58,342 bases of DNA from Actinomycetales bacterium. Its GTDB lineage: Bacteria; Actinomycetota; Actinomycetes; Nanopelagicales; Nanopelagicaceae. A program made the translations under genes and the position numbers. Under the pieces are notes generated by a model. The model was given only the letters and a program-made list of their open reading frames with translations. It made no database searches and had not been told where the DNA came from. Shown here piece after piece: positions 1 through 10,434 of the stretch (the stretch's first letter is position 1; every line of letters starts with the position of its first letter). The DNA is taken from the NCBI GenBank assembly GCA_018969585.1, contig JAGWYB010000003.1, positions 1 through 58,342 on the forward strand. Reading direction: 5' to 3'.

Positions 1-690
1 ATTATCCAAATCGGAACTGAACTTGCAGTAATTTTATATTTTAGAAGAGAGATCTGGCGCATACTTACTAATTGGACACTTTCTCTATCGAGAAAAGCGC
101 ACGATCATGTCGAAGCTAAATTAGGTTGGTTCATAATCATCGGCTCGCTTCCAATAGTTCTTTTTGGCTACTTTTTTCAAGAGACCATTAGAAACGAATT
201 TAGGGCTCTCTGGTTAATCGCCGTTGTTCTTATAGTTGGAGGAATATTCATCGGAGTGGCCGATAGTTATGGAAGACATCAACGAAATCTCATCGCAATG
301 AAGCGATCCGATACTTGGATCGCAGGATTTGCCCAAGCATTTGCACTAATCCCCGGCGTCTCAAGGTCAGGAGCAACTATTGGAGCCATGAGAATTCTCG
401 GGTTTGATCGCGTAGCCGCTCTAAAATTCTCATTCTTGCTTGCGATTCCCGCGGTTATGGCCAGCGGAATTTTTGAACTAATTAATTCATTTGCTAATCC
501 CGAGCTATCACGATTCTCCGGTCTCGAAACTCTAGTTGCTACTGTAATTTCATTTCTGGTCGGATATGCGGTTGTAGCTTGGCTGCTTAAGTTTGTTTCA
601 AAATACTCATTTATGCCCTTCGTTATCTATCGCTTGATTTTGGGTTCGACGCTCTTAATTCTGTTGAGCTTAGGATTTATAAATAACTAG
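1..690 (+). CDS. uppP: Undecaprenyl-diphosphatase UppP/BacA, 5'-truncated by window edge
   Basis: Reading frame 1 is open from base 1 (IIQIGTELAVILYFRREIW...) through the ORF at 256; PGVSRSGAT motif; multiple TM segments. Confidence 0.93.
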   Translation: MIQIGTELAVILYFRREIWRILTNWTLSLSRKAHDHVEAKLGWFIIIGSLPIVLFGYFFQETIRNEFRALWLIAVVLIVGGIFIGVADSYGRHQRNLIAMKRSDTWIAGFAQAFALIPGVSRSGATIGAMRILGFDRVAALKFSFLLAIPAVMASGIFELINSFANPELSRFSGLETLVATVISFLVGYAVVAWLLKFVSKYSFMPFVIYRLILGSTLLILLSLGFINN

Positions 691-1460
691 AGGATGATTT
701 GCGATCGCACAAATTCAAGTGACTTCTGAAAAATAAACTCTGCGTCAAAATCTAAAGTAGCTACGTGAAATGAATTTTCCAGTTCAATTCTTCTTTTATC
801 AGCGCTTCCAATTTCGTCCATTATTATTTCGGTATTGCTGACGGGTAGAACATGATCTGCAACGCTATGGAATAAAAGTGTCGGAATCGAAATTGCCGGA
901 AGAACGGCGCGCGTCGCTTTCAAAAGCCGATTTAATTGCGCTACTCCTTTAGTTGGGAGGGCGTCGTAACCCCACTCGGTAGTTCTTGGTTTCTTTATGT
1001 CATCTCCGACAGATGGTCGCTTTGCGACTAGGTGCTTAATCAATTCGATGAAATGAATTGCTGGATCTTTGATATGAATCATGGGATTAACGAGAACTAT
1101 TCCTGAGACCTGTCCTGGTTTATGCGCAGCTGTATAAAGAGTGTTCGCACCACCCATAGAGAGTCCGAAGATAAATACGTGCGAGCATTCATTTTTCAAT
1201 TTCTCAAATTCGAGTGAAGCCTTCTCGGTCCATTCATTCCAGGTAACCTTATTGAGGTCCTGCCAACGGGTTCCATGTCCCGGAATGCGAGGCACGCGAA
1301 CGGTGCAACCATTTTGTGACAAAAAATCTGCCCAGGGTCGCATCGAAGCCGGTGAACCGGTGAAGCCATGTAATAAAAGAATGCCAATTTTTTCTAATTG
1401 GCCGTGGCCGCGACGATAGTAATCATCTAGCCAACCAGCCGGCGCTCCCTCTGTTGCCAT
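687..1460 (-). CDS. Alpha/beta hydrolase (carboxylesterase/lipase-like)
   Basis: LLLHGFTGSP oxyanion region, GLSMGG nucleophile elbow, C-terminal Asp/His (ADHVLP, SFHVATLD). Confidence 0.88.
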   Translation of the reverse strand: MATEGAPAGWLDDYYRRGHGQLEKIGILLLHGFTGSPASMRPWADFLSQNGCTVRVPRIPGHGTRWQDLNKVTWNEWTEKASLEFEKLKNECSHVFIFGLSMGGANTLYTAAHKPGQVSGIVLVNPMIHIKDPAIHFIELIKHLVAKRPSVGDDIKKPRTTEWGYDALPTKGVAQLNRLLKATRAVLPAISIPTLLFHSVADHVLPVSNTEIIMDEIGSADKRRIELENSFHVATLDFDAEFIFQKSLEFVRSQIIL

Positions 1461-1526
1461 CGGTAAAGAGTAAAGGAATGGCCCCTACGAAACGAGATTG
1501 TCGTAGTCATCTCGTAGATTCGCGCT

Positions 1527-3314
1527 ATGGCTTACTCGGAGCGCGACTATGGGGGCGATTTCGGTTGGCAACCATCTCTTGAAGAAGTTGATCTTCCACT
1601 CTCCGAAACTACTTTTGTCGTCATTGATCTCGAGACAACTGGCGGATCGCCTCGAGATTCCAAAATCACCGAAATTGGAGCAGTTAAGATTCGTGGCGGA
1701 GAGATCGTTGGCGAGTTTCAAACTCTCGTAAATCCTGATTCCCCCATACCGCCATTCATCACCGTACTCACGGGGATAACTGATGCCATGGTTGTCGCTG
1801 CCCCAAAAATTGGTGAAGCTCTTTTCTCATTGTTTGAATTTATCGGAAGTCCAATTGAAACTGTCTTAGTCGCCCACAACGCTCCATTTGATATCGGATT
1901 TCTCAAATCGGCGGCACAAAGTCTTGAATTGCCTTGGCCAAAGTATCAAGTTCTAGATACCGCTCGGATATCTCGATATGCCTTATCCCGCGATGAAGTT
2001 ATTAATTTTAAATTACAGACACTGGCAAATTTCTTTGGGTCATCCACAAATCCCGACCATAGAGCTCTCTCTGATGCCCGCGCCACAGTAGATGTATTTC
2101 ACGGAATTCTCGAAAGATTTGGATCCCTCGGAGTTTTCACGCTCTCCGATCTTAAAAATTACTCTAATCGAGTTACTGATTCGCAGCGTCGCAAACGCCA
2201 CTTCGCTGATGGGCTCCCAGCATCACCCGGCGTCTATATTTTTCGTGACGAACAAAATGAACCACTCTATGTGGGCACTACTAGAAATTTAAAAAATCGA
2301 GTTAAGAGTTACTTTACTGCGGCTGAAACTAGGCGGCGAATTCACGACATGATTTCATTGGCGACAAAACTCGACCATATAGAGACGCAGACGATTCTCG
2401 AGGCTGAAGTGAGCGAGCTACGATTAATTGCTCAATTTAAACCGCGTTTTAATCGACGATCTCGGTTTCCCGCTAGAGCAATTGCCGCAAAACTAACTCA
2501 CGACGATTTTCCGCGAATGAGCCAGGTGCGAGGCCTCCATCTGTTAGAGAGATCTGATAGTTGGTTGGGACCATTCAGTAGCCGAGACGAGGCGGCTCTT
2601 GCTATAGAAGCGATATATGAAGTCTTTCCGATTCGCCAGTGCACTTCGAGAATTACTCTAAAAAGTATGCGAACTGCCAGTCCATGCGCGCTCTTGGATA
2701 TTAATAAGTGTGGCGCTCCATGTATTGGTCTGCAATCAACTGAAACTTATTCATCCATCTCATCTGAAGTCGCAAACGCCATTGAAAATGATGCGCGAAT
2801 AGTCCACGGAAAGTTACACGAACGAATGCGCGATTTATCCCTTCACGAGAGATTTGAAGATGCCGCCTTGGTGCGAAATCGAGCGGGAGCTTTTGCCAAA
2901 GGAGCTGCTCGTAGCCAGCGGATACGCTCCTTGACCGAGATCAAAGAATTTATCGCGGCGCGAAAAAATGGTAACGAATGGGAGATTTTCCTAATTCAAT
3001 CCGGTCGCTTAATTACCTCACTCGTTACTAAATCTTCACCAAGAGGCTTGATTGAAGAAATCAGAAAGCGAAGCGAGAAGTTGGCGCCTTCCGACAAATC
3101 TTTGCCGGCCTCGACTCACGAAGAAGTTGAATTAATCCTGCGCTTTCTTTACAACAATCAGATTGAGATTCTCTTTACCTCTGAGCCATGGCAGAGCCCA
3201 GTCTTTGGTGGTGAGTATCTTCGTTCTAAACTAGACGAAAATCGCTTTAAGTCCGAGAGCCTTGGATACAAAGAAGATTTTTCGAATTCCTTTGAATTGT
3301 CGAGGCGTAAATAG
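1527..3314 (+). CDS. DEDDh exonuclease (DnaQ-like) fused to GIY-YIG/UvrC-like domain
   Basis: VVIDLETTGG, VAHNAPFDIGFL, HRALSDARATVD exonuclease motifs; PGVYIFRDEQNEPLYVGTTRNLKNRV GIY-YIG; UvrC-like Cys region and UVR motif. Confidence 0.92.
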   Translation: MAYSERDYGGDFGWQPSLEEVDLPLSETTFVVIDLETTGGSPRDSKITEIGAVKIRGGEIVGEFQTLVNPDSPIPPFITVLTGITDAMVVAAPKIGEALFSLFEFIGSPIETVLVAHNAPFDIGFLKSAAQSLELPWPKYQVLDTARISRYALSRDEVINFKLQTLANFFGSSTNPDHRALSDARATVDVFHGILERFGSLGVFTLSDLKNYSNRVTDSQRRKRHFADGLPASPGVYIFRDEQNEPLYVGTTRNLKNRVKSYFTAAETRRRIHDMISLATKLDHIETQTILEAEVSELRLIAQFKPRFNRRSRFPARAIAAKLTHDDFPRMSQVRGLHLLERSDSWLGPFSSRDEAALAIEAIYEVFPIRQCTSRITLKSMRTASPCALLDINKCGAPCIGLQSTETYSSISSEVANAIENDARIVHGKLHERMRDLSLHERFEDAALVRNRAGAFAKGAARSQRIRSLTEIKEFIAARKNGNEWEIFLIQSGRLITSLVTKSSPRGLIEEIRKRSEKLAPSDKSLPASTHEEVELILRFLYNNQIEILFTSEPWQSPVFGGEYLRSKLDENRFKSESLGYKEDFSNSFELSRRK

Positions 3315-3319
3315 AGGTT

Positions 3320-3751
3320 TTAGTTAGCGTCTCTAGCAGTGGCTAACGAACCAGCTTTTGATAAGACTGAAATCACGGTTTTGCCAATAGTGAATGGGTC
3401 GATTGGATGAGTGATTACTCCATCGGCTCTAGACCAGCCCGCCAACCAAGCATCTTGTGATCTAGCTACGACAACAATTGTGGGAGGGCAATTGAAGAGC
3501 TCATCTTTTAATTGCTTGGCCAGACCGAGACCGCCTTCTGGCGTCGCCTCGCCGTCAAGAATAAAGAGTGAAATCTTCTTACGATTCTCGCGATTGCTTT
3601 CTACCGCGAATAGCCGGAGAGCATCTGCCGTGGCAAAATCATGGATTTCATTCTCAGGAAACTCCGGAGATAGCCGCGCTCCAAGTGCCGTTCGTAGCGA
3701 TTGTCGAACGGTGGAATCGTCTGAGTAGATAACTATCAACAACTTTGACAT
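3320..3751 (-). CDS. Stand-alone degenerate response-regulator receiver domain
   Basis: LLIVIYSDDS and SLFILDGEA (phosphoacceptor-like Asp); switch Thr and conserved Lys positions altered. Confidence 0.65.
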   Translation of the reverse strand: MSKLLIVIYSDDSTVRQSLRTALGARLSPEFPENEIHDFATADALRLFAVESNRENRKKISLFILDGEATPEGGLGLAKQLKDELFNCPPTIVVVARSQDAWLAGWSRADGVITHPIDPFTIGKTVISVLSKAGSLATARDAN

Positions 3752-3860
3752 AACAGGAAGAGTCTAGAGGCAGATTCGTGATGAGTCTCACCGGTGACCG
3801 GGCTCCCATTTGCCGGGGCGGAGTGGGCAGTTAGCCTCACTTTTGCGGAATAATCAAGGT

Positions 3861-4484
3861 ATGTCCAGCTCAGTAGCCATAGCCCGACCCAATAGGCCGA
3901 ACATTGTTGCGGTCGGAACAATTGTTTGGCTGGCCAGTGAATTGATGTTCTTCGCTGCACTCTTTGCAATGTATTTCACTACGCGAGCTGTTCAAGGACC
4001 TGAGAAATGGGTCGAGGGCGTTGAAATGCTAAATATTCCGTTCTCTGCAATAAACACTACCGTGCTGGTTCTCTCTTCAGTGACTTGCCAATTTGGAGTG
4101 TTTGCAGCGGAAAGATTCCAAAACTCTAGGGCTGGAAGTATCTTTCAATTATCAAAATGGGGAATGCGAGAATGGTTTGCCCTGACTTTTGCAATGGGAG
4201 CATTTTTCATTGGTGGCCAGGTCTATGAATACGCAGAATTAGTTCACGAAGGATTAACACTCTCTTCCTCGCCTTACGGATCGGTTTTCTACCTTCCCAC
4301 TGGATTTCACGGTCTACATGTAACGGGCGGCTTAATTGCGTTTTTAATCGTTATGGTGCGCGTTTCTAAGGCGAGAAAATTTGGGCACCAACAAGCAACT
4401 ACTGCGATTGTCGTCTCTTATTACTGGCACTTTGTTGACATAGTCTGGATTGCGCTCTTCTCCGCAATCTATCTGGTGCATTAA
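3861..4484 (+). CDS. ctaE: Cytochrome c oxidase subunit III
   Basis: COX3 family sequence ([19 protein letters not shown]..., [24 protein letters not shown]); ATG at 3861 preferred over ORF-track start 3810. Confidence 0.95.
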   Translation: MSSSVAIARPNRPNIVAVGTIVWLASELMFFAALFAMYFTTRAVQGPEKWVEGVEMLNIPFSAINTTVLVLSSVTCQFGVFAAERFQNSRAGSIFQLSKWGMREWFALTFAMGAFFIGGQVYEYAELVHEGLTLSSSPYGSVFYLPTGFHGLHVTGGLIAFLIVMVRVSKARKFGHQQATTAIVVSYYWHFVDIVWIALFSAIYLVH

Positions 4485-5302
4485 TGAATCCAATCTCTCG
4501 AATTATTGCAAGGCTCTCCAGATATCGCCGCCATAAATTTGCTGGTCCAGCGCTGCTTATCGCAGGACTCTCAATTGCAGGTATTGGTTTCTCAGTGGCG
4601 CAAGCCGCAACCACAGAAATTCAAAAGGTAACGACTTCGGATAAGGCCTCGTTAATCGCGGAAGGAAAAGAAATATTCGCCCGCGGATGTTCATCGTGTC
4701 ATGGATTAAATGCCGAGGGCGCCGGCGCTGCACCGTCGCTTATAGGTGTTGGAGCGGCTTCTGTTGATTTCCAGGTGGCTACTGGTCGTATGCCGATGGC
4801 TGATATGAGCCAACAGGCAATGCGGAAAGAGCCGGTTTACAACGAAGCGGAAGTTGCCGCGCTAGCTGCTTATGTTGCCTCGTTGGCGCCAGGACCCGCT
4901 GCAGTTACGAATGAGGAATTGGCCTGGGAGCGAAGTGGCGACACGGCTCTTGGCGGAGAACTGTTCCGAACCAATTGCGCAATGTGTCACAACTTAGCGG
5001 GCCAAGGTGGCGCGTTAACGCAAGGTAAATATGCCCCGACAGTTATGGGCGTTGAACCAAGACATATTTATGAAGCGATGGTTACCGGTCCGCAAGCGAT
5101 GCCAGTCTTTGCAAATACTGTGTTAACTCATGACGAGAAGCTTTCAATCATTAAGTGGATTAAACACGCAGAAAATGAACCTGCACTTGGCGGCGCTGCG
5201 CTAGGCCGAGTTGGCCCGGTCACGGAAGGGCTTCTGGCTTGGACCTTAGGACTTGGATTGTTAATTGGTATTGCCGTCTGGTTAACTACGAAGGCTCGGT
5301 AA
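4484..5302 (+). CDS. qcrC: Diheme cytochrome c subunit of cytochrome bc1
   Basis: Two CXXCH motifs (CSSCH, CAMCH), N- and C-terminal TM, position between ctaE and qcrA. Confidence 0.94.
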   Translation: MNPISRIIARLSRYRRHKFAGPALLIAGLSIAGIGFSVAQAATTEIQKVTTSDKASLIAEGKEIFARGCSSCHGLNAEGAGAAPSLIGVGAASVDFQVATGRMPMADMSQQAMRKEPVYNEAEVAALAAYVASLAPGPAAVTNEELAWERSGDTALGGELFRTNCAMCHNLAGQGGALTQGKYAPTVMGVEPRHIYEAMVTGPQAMPVFANTVLTHDEKLSIIKWIKHAENEPALGGAALGRVGPVTEGLLAWTLGLGLLIGIAVWLTTKAR

Positions 5303-6310
5303 ATGATGAATAATGAAAATAGCGGCGCGATAGAGAAGTTAAGTGATCCGGGATTACCCGAACACATTCATCGCAAGACTGATGTTGATCCTAGGGCAGC
5401 TAAAAAGGCTGAACGTCAAGTTTCAATACTCTTTGCGTTATCGGCTTTTGGAACTCTGCTCTTTATTTACTCATACATCTGGATTCCAGAAGATACATTT
5501 ATTTTCTTACCGATAACCGGGACTACGAATGCACATCAACTATTTCTGGGCCTTGGCCTTGCCATGGCGCTCTTCTTTATCGGTATGGGTGCAGTTCATT
5601 GGGCAAAAACTCTTATGCCAGATCACGAAGTTGTCGACTATCGAAAAGAACAACGCTCAAAAGATGAGGACCGTGCCGCGCTAGTTGCTACGGTTAAAGA
5701 GGGTGCCGCAAACGCTGGTCTTGGCAGAAGGCCGCTAATTAAGCGCACTATGGGTTTGGCCCTCGGTCTAGTTGGTCTTTCGCCACTACTACTTCTTCGA
5801 GATCTTGGACCGCTTCCCGAAAATGAATTAAATGAGACAAATTGGAAAGCAGGAACGCGACTCGTAACAGATCCGGGCGATCGACCCATTCGACCTTCCG
5901 ATTTAGAAGTTGGCGGAGTTGCCCAAGTCCAACCGGCTTTCCCGCAGGGAAAAGTCAGACACCTTGATGACATCGCAAAAGACTCAGTTCTCTTAATCAG
6001 AATTAGACCCGAGGAATTTAATCTTGACGCAGAAAGGCTCTCTTGGACATACCAGGGAATTATTGCCTTCTCCAAAATCTGCTCACATATGGGCTGTGCT
6101 GTGGCTCTCTACGAACAGACTACAAAGCATCTGCTCTGTCCATGCCATCAATCAACTTTTGATGTGACTCGTGCTGCCAAAGTTATCTTTGGACCGGCGG
6201 CCAGACCTCTGCCACAATTGCCAATTACTGTCGACAGCGAGGGTTACTTGGTTGCGCAAGCGCCATTTAATGAAGCAGTTGGCCCGAGTTTCTGGGAGCG
6301 TGATTCATAA
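5303..6310 (+). CDS. qcrA: Rieske iron-sulfur subunit of cytochrome bc1
   Basis: Rieske motifs CSHMGC and CPCHQS; actinobacterial three-TM N-terminus. Confidence 0.95.
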   Translation: MMNNENSGAIEKLSDPGLPEHIHRKTDVDPRAAKKAERQVSILFALSAFGTLLFIYSYIWIPEDTFIFLPITGTTNAHQLFLGLGLAMALFFIGMGAVHWAKTLMPDHEVVDYRKEQRSKDEDRAALVATVKEGAANAGLGRRPLIKRTMGLALGLVGLSPLLLLRDLGPLPENELNETNWKAGTRLVTDPGDRPIRPSDLEVGGVAQVQPAFPQGKVRHLDDIAKDSVLLIRIRPEEFNLDAERLSWTYQGIIAFSKICSHMGCAVALYEQTTKHLLCPCHQSTFDVTRAAKVIFGPAARPLPQLPITVDSEGYLVAQAPFNEAVGPSFWERDS

Positions 6311-7903
6311 GTGAGTGCACGGGAACGCCTTGCCGGCGGTACAGCCAACTTTATCGATGAGAGAACTGGCGCTGCTAAATGGATGAAGAAGACTTTAACA
6401 AAAGTCTTTCCGGATCACTGGTCATTTATGCTCGGTGAGATTGTCATGTATTCCTTTGTCATTCTTTTACTCTCAGGAACTTTCCTAACATTCTGGTTTG
6501 ACCCATCAATGAAAGAAGTTGAGTACGAGGGTTCCTATGAACCACTCAGCGGCGTAAAGATGTCTGCGGCTTATGCTTCCACTCTCAATATCTCTTTCGA
6601 TGTTCGTGGTGGTCTATTGATGCGACAGATTCATCACTGGGCAGCCCTTATCTTTATGGCAGCTATGGTGATTCACATGATGCGGGTATTTTTTACCGGT
6701 GCATTCCGCAAACCTCGTGAATTGAATTGGATTATCGGAGTTGCTCTTTTAACTCTCGGCATCGTTGAAGGCTTCCTTGGCTATTCACTTCCAGATGATT
6801 TGCTCTCCGGCACTGGTATCCGAATTGCTGAAGCAATAATTCAGGCAATTCCAGTTGTTGGTTCATATCTTGCTTACTTTGTATTCGGCGGGGCATTCCC
6901 AGGAGAAGTATTCATTCAACGTATTTATACAGTTCACATACTTCTAATTCCTGGAATCATGCTCGCTCTAATTACAGCTCACTTGATGTTGGTCTGGTAC
7001 CAGAAGCACACCCAATATCCCGGTCCTGGTCGAACCGAAAAGAATGTCGTCGGTTATCCATTAATGCCGGTTTATATGGCTAAGGCCGGTGGTTTTTTCT
7101 TCATAGTATTTGGCGTCACTGCTTTCCTTGGAGCGGTCGCATCGATAAATCCAATATGGATCTTTGGTCCGTACAACCCAGGACAAATCGGAGCTGGCTC
7201 ACAGCCAGATTGGTATATGGGCTGGCTGGATGGTCTAGTCCGCTTAGCTCCACCAATAGAGACTCACGCCTTTGGTTACACCATCTCCTGGAATATTTTA
7301 ATTCCTGGACTGATTGTTCCCGGAATTATTTTCACACTTCTCGCCTTCTACCCTTTTATTGAACAATGGATGACCGGCGATAAGCGAGAACACCACATTC
7401 TCGACCGTCCACGTAATAATCCAAATCGCACTGCGATTGGCGCCATGTCACTCACATTTACCCTAGTGGCACTTATCAATGGCGGTAATGACTTAATTGC
7501 GACTCATTTTGATCTTTCGATAAATCAAATTATGTGGTTCTCGCGGATCGGAATTATCATTTTGCCGCCATTGGCATTTGTAATTACAAAACGCATCTGT
7601 CTCTCTTTGCAACGAGCCGACCGAGAATTAGTTCTCCACGGTCGTGAAACTGGTCGCCTAGTCATGCTTCCTCATGGTGAATTTATCGAAGTCCACGAAC
7701 CGCTCTCGCCGCAAAAGGCTTATCTGCTTACTCACCATGAACAGAACCCGCCACTAGCGTTAACGAATGAGGACGCTCAAGGTGTAGCAAACCCGCAAGG
7801 AATTAAGGGTCGCGTTCGCTCAAGAATGTCGCGTGCGGCGCAAGAGCAAATTACGAAGCCAACCGCTAAAGAGGTATTGGAAATTGAAGAGGGTCATCAC
7901 TAA
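6311..7903 (+). CDS. qcrB: Cytochrome b subunit of cytochrome bc1
   Basis: Cytochrome b sequence with RQIHHWAA, GYSLPDDLLSGTG; GTG start. Confidence 0.95.
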   Translation: MSARERLAGGTANFIDERTGAAKWMKKTLTKVFPDHWSFMLGEIVMYSFVILLLSGTFLTFWFDPSMKEVEYEGSYEPLSGVKMSAAYASTLNISFDVRGGLLMRQIHHWAALIFMAAMVIHMMRVFFTGAFRKPRELNWIIGVALLTLGIVEGFLGYSLPDDLLSGTGIRIAEAIIQAIPVVGSYLAYFVFGGAFPGEVFIQRIYTVHILLIPGIMLALITAHLMLVWYQKHTQYPGPGRTEKNVVGYPLMPVYMAKAGGFFFIVFGVTAFLGAVASINPIWIFGPYNPGQIGAGSQPDWYMGWLDGLVRLAPPIETHAFGYTISWNILIPGLIVPGIIFTLLAFYPFIEQWMTGDKREHHILDRPRNNPNRTAIGAMSLTFTLVALINGGNDLIATHFDLSINQIMWFSRIGIIILPPLAFVITKRICLSLQRADRELVLHGRETGRLVMLPHGEFIEVHEPLSPQKAYLLTHHEQNPPLALTNEDAQGVANPQGIKGRVRSRMSRAAQEQITKPTAKEVLEIEEGHH

Positions 7904-8373
7904 CCCTTCTCTTCCACCAATCTTTTAAGTCTCACTAGGCTCTTGGCCATCGCTTTTTCAACATACTTATATGCATTTCTTCTTCGTAGCCACCATTGAT
8001 AAGGCGAAGGCCTGCCGTCAAAACTCTCTACGACTCTAGTCTGACCATTTCCTAGATCCGTCAGCTCATATCGCCAAACCCATTTTCCAAGGTGTCGCCA
8101 AGCGATTAATTTGTTTTGATTGAACTCGATAACATAATTTGTGATCCGATATGGAATCCCGATCCTCATTCTCATCCCAAATTTAGAACCTAAAGTTAAC
8201 TTCTCTGGGCCCCAATTTACGCTTTTCACTGAGTTTGAACCATCAATAAGTGGATGTTTAGCTGGATCGATTAGAAGTTCGAAAACCTCAGAAGGGCGAC
8301 CGTTGATATCAATCTGGGCAGCTTTCACCTTTGGGTGGCCCGTATTTAATATTTCAGAGCGAATTTCAGCCAT
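7900..8373 (-). CDS. SRPBCC/START-like lipid-binding domain protein
   Basis: AAQIDINGRPSEVFELLIDPAKHPLIDGSNSV...; likely ATG at 8373 overlaps the ctaF stop (ATGGCTGA). Confidence 0.8.
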   Translation of the reverse strand: MAEIRSEILNTGHPKVKAAQIDINGRPSEVFELLIDPAKHPLIDGSNSVKSVNWGPEKLTLGSKFGMRMRIGIPYRITNYVIEFNQNKLIAWRHLGKWVWRYELTDLGNGQTRVVESFDGRPSPYQWWLRRRNAYKYVEKAMAKSLVRLKRLVEEKG

Positions 8374-8770
8374 GGTTGCTTGAGTTTGGCTTCTCGTATT
8401 CGAGAACAAAACCCATAATTGAAACAATTAATGCGCCAACGGCGATAAGCGTCATCCACCAACCAATTACAAGACCAAGTCCAACTGCAGTTGCAGAAGC
8501 GGCAACTGGAAGAGGCCACCATGAGTGTGGGCTGAAAAATCCCAATTCACCGGCGCCATCCGCAATTTCTGCGGTCAAGTTATCTTCTGGAAGGACGCCT
8601 CCGGTTCGGCGATTGGAGAACCAGAAGTAGTAACCAATGATCAATGCCAATCCGGCGCTCAACGCAAGTGCGGTAATGCCGACTGGCTCATTTGCCATCT
8701 GCCAATACACGACGGTTACAAGCGCGTAGAAAAAGAAGAGGAAGAGAAATAGCTGGTAGCCAAATTTCAT
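8366..8770 (-). CDS. ctaF: Cytochrome c oxidase subunit IV (actinobacterial CtaF)
   Basis: Four-TM small protein directly downstream of ctaD; PHSWWPLP motif. Confidence 0.85.
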   Translation of the reverse strand: MKFGYQLFLFLFFFYALVTVVYWQMANEPVGITALALSAGLALIIGYYFWFSNRRTGGVLPEDNLTAEIADGAGELGFFSPHSWWPLPVAASATAVGLGLVIGWWMTLIAVGALIVSIMGFVLEYEKPNSSNHG

Positions 8771-10434
8771 TTCTTATGTCCATCTTCAATGGCGGCATGC
8801 TCTGGATGATGGAGATCAAAGGCGGGTCGCTCCGACCGGATACGAGGCATCGAGTAGAAATTGTGTCGCGGAGGCGGACAAGAGGTTGCCCACTCCAAGG
8901 ATGCGCCATAACCCCATGGATCATCTACTCCAACTTTGGGAGCGCTCCTGGTGATCCAAACATTAATGAAGAATGGAATCATCGAAAGTGCAAGTAAAGC
9001 CGCTCCGACGGTTGAAACCATATTCATAAATGTAAATCCATCGGTCGCGAGATAGTCAGCGTATCGGCGTGGAAAACCTTTTATACCTAACCAGTGTTGA
9101 ATCAAGAAGGTGGTGTGGAAGCCAATAAATAGCGTCCAGAAATGAACCTTTCCGAGCGTTTCATTTAACATCCGTCCGGTCATCTTTGGCCACCAGAAAT
9201 AGAACCCTCCAAACATCGCGAAGACCACGGTTCCAAAGAGAACATAATGGAAGTGAGCAACAACGAAGTAAGAAGCGGAAACTGCAAAATCAAGCGGCGG
9301 GCTCGCCAATATAACGCCGGTGAGTCCGCCTAGAAGGAAGGTAATCAAAAAGCCCATTACAAAGAGCATCGGAGTCTCAAAAGTCAGCGAGCCCCGCCAC
9401 ATAGTTCCAATCCAGTTGAAGAATTTAACGCCGGTAGGGACAGCAATCAGGAATGTCATAAATGAGAAGAATGCTAGGGAGACCTGGCCGGTTGCGTACA
9501 TATGGTGGGCCCAAACTGCAACTGAGAGTGCGGCGATTGCAATAGTTGCGGCAATCAAACCTTTGTAACCGAAAATTGGTTTTCTGCTAAATACCGGGAG
9601 GATTTCAGTCGCAATTCCAAAGAAGGGAAGGGCGAGAATGTAAACCTCGGGGTGGCCGAAGAACCAGAAAAGATGTTGGAAGAGCATGGCGCCGCCATTT
9701 GCGGGATCAAATATGTGGGAGCCAAATAGTCGGTCCGATTCCAATCCAAGAAGTATTGCTGCAAGTGGCGGGAAGGCAATTAACACCAAGATTGAAGTCA
9801 AAAGCACGTTCCAAGTAAAAATCGGCATTCTAAACATAGTCATGCCCGGTGCGCGCATCGTGAAGATTGTTGTTACAAAATTTACGCCACCCAAAATGGT
9901 TCCAAGTCCGCTAACGGCTAATCCCATAATCCAAAGATCGGCGCCGATTCCAGGTGAATATATGTGGTTCGAGAGTGGTGCGTATGCAGTCCAACCAAAA
10001 GATGCTGCGCCACCTGGAGTTAAGAATCCAGCAGTAGCGACGGTTGCGCCAAATAGATAGAGCCAATACGAGAGCATGTTCAGTCGCGGGAAGGCGACGT
10101 CAGCTGCACCGATTTGCAGCGGCATTATTACGTTTGCAAAGCCAACGAATAACGGAGTAGCAAACATCAGAAGCATGATCGTGCCATGCATCGTGAAAAC
10201 TTGGTTGTACTGCTCTGAACTTAGGAATTGCAGTCCAGGCTGGGTCAATTCGGCGCGAATCGCTAGCGCAAGCAGACCGCCAATCAAGAACCACACAAAT
10301 GAGGTGATTAAATAAAGATAACCAATTACCTTATGATCTGTTGTAGTGAGGATTTTTACGGCGAGTTGGCCCTTAGTGAGCTTTCTTGGCGGAATATATT
10401 CGCGCTCTTCTGGTTTTGTTGCATAAGTTGTCAT
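8767..10434 (-). CDS. ctaD: Cytochrome c oxidase subunit I
   Basis: Heme-copper oxidase subunit I motifs ([39 protein letters not shown]). Confidence 0.97.
   Translation of the reverse strand: MTTYATKPEEREYIPPRKLTKGQLAVKILTTTDHKVIGYLYLITSFVWFLIGGLLALAIRAELTQPGLQFLSSEQYNQVFTMHGTIMLLMFATPLFVGFANVIMPLQIGAADVAFPRLNMLSYWLYLFGATVATAGFLTPGGAASFGWTAYAPLSNHIYSPGIGADLWIMGLAVSGLGTILGGVNFVTTIFTMRAPGMTMFRMPIFTWNVLLTSILVLIAFPPLAAILLGLESDRLFGSHIFDPANGGAMLFQHLFWFFGHPEVYILALPFFGIATEILPVFSRKPIFGYKGLIAATIAIAALSVAVWAHHMYATGQVSLAFFSFMTFLIAVPTGVKFFNWIGTMWRGSLTFETPMLFVMGFLITFLLGGLTGVILASPPLDFAVSASYFVVAHFHYVLFGTVVFAMFGGFYFWWPKMTGRMLNETLGKVHFWTLFIGFHTTFLIQHWLGIKGFPRRYADYLATDGFTFMNMVSTVGAALLALSMIPFFINVWITRSAPKVGVDDPWGYGASLEWATSCPPPRHNFYSMPRIRSERPAFDLHHPEHAAIEDGHKK

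Noticed and set aside
3752-3860. Possible structured RNA between the receiver gene and ctaE (CCGGTGACCGG palindrome, GC-rich stretch)
   Set aside because: Palindrome only 11 bp and no convincing larger fold or known RNA family; ctaE fits the leaderless pattern instead
5638-6075. 145-aa bottom-strand ORF opposite qcrA
   Set aside because: Arg/Ser/Pro-rich shadow ORF antisense to the Rieske gene
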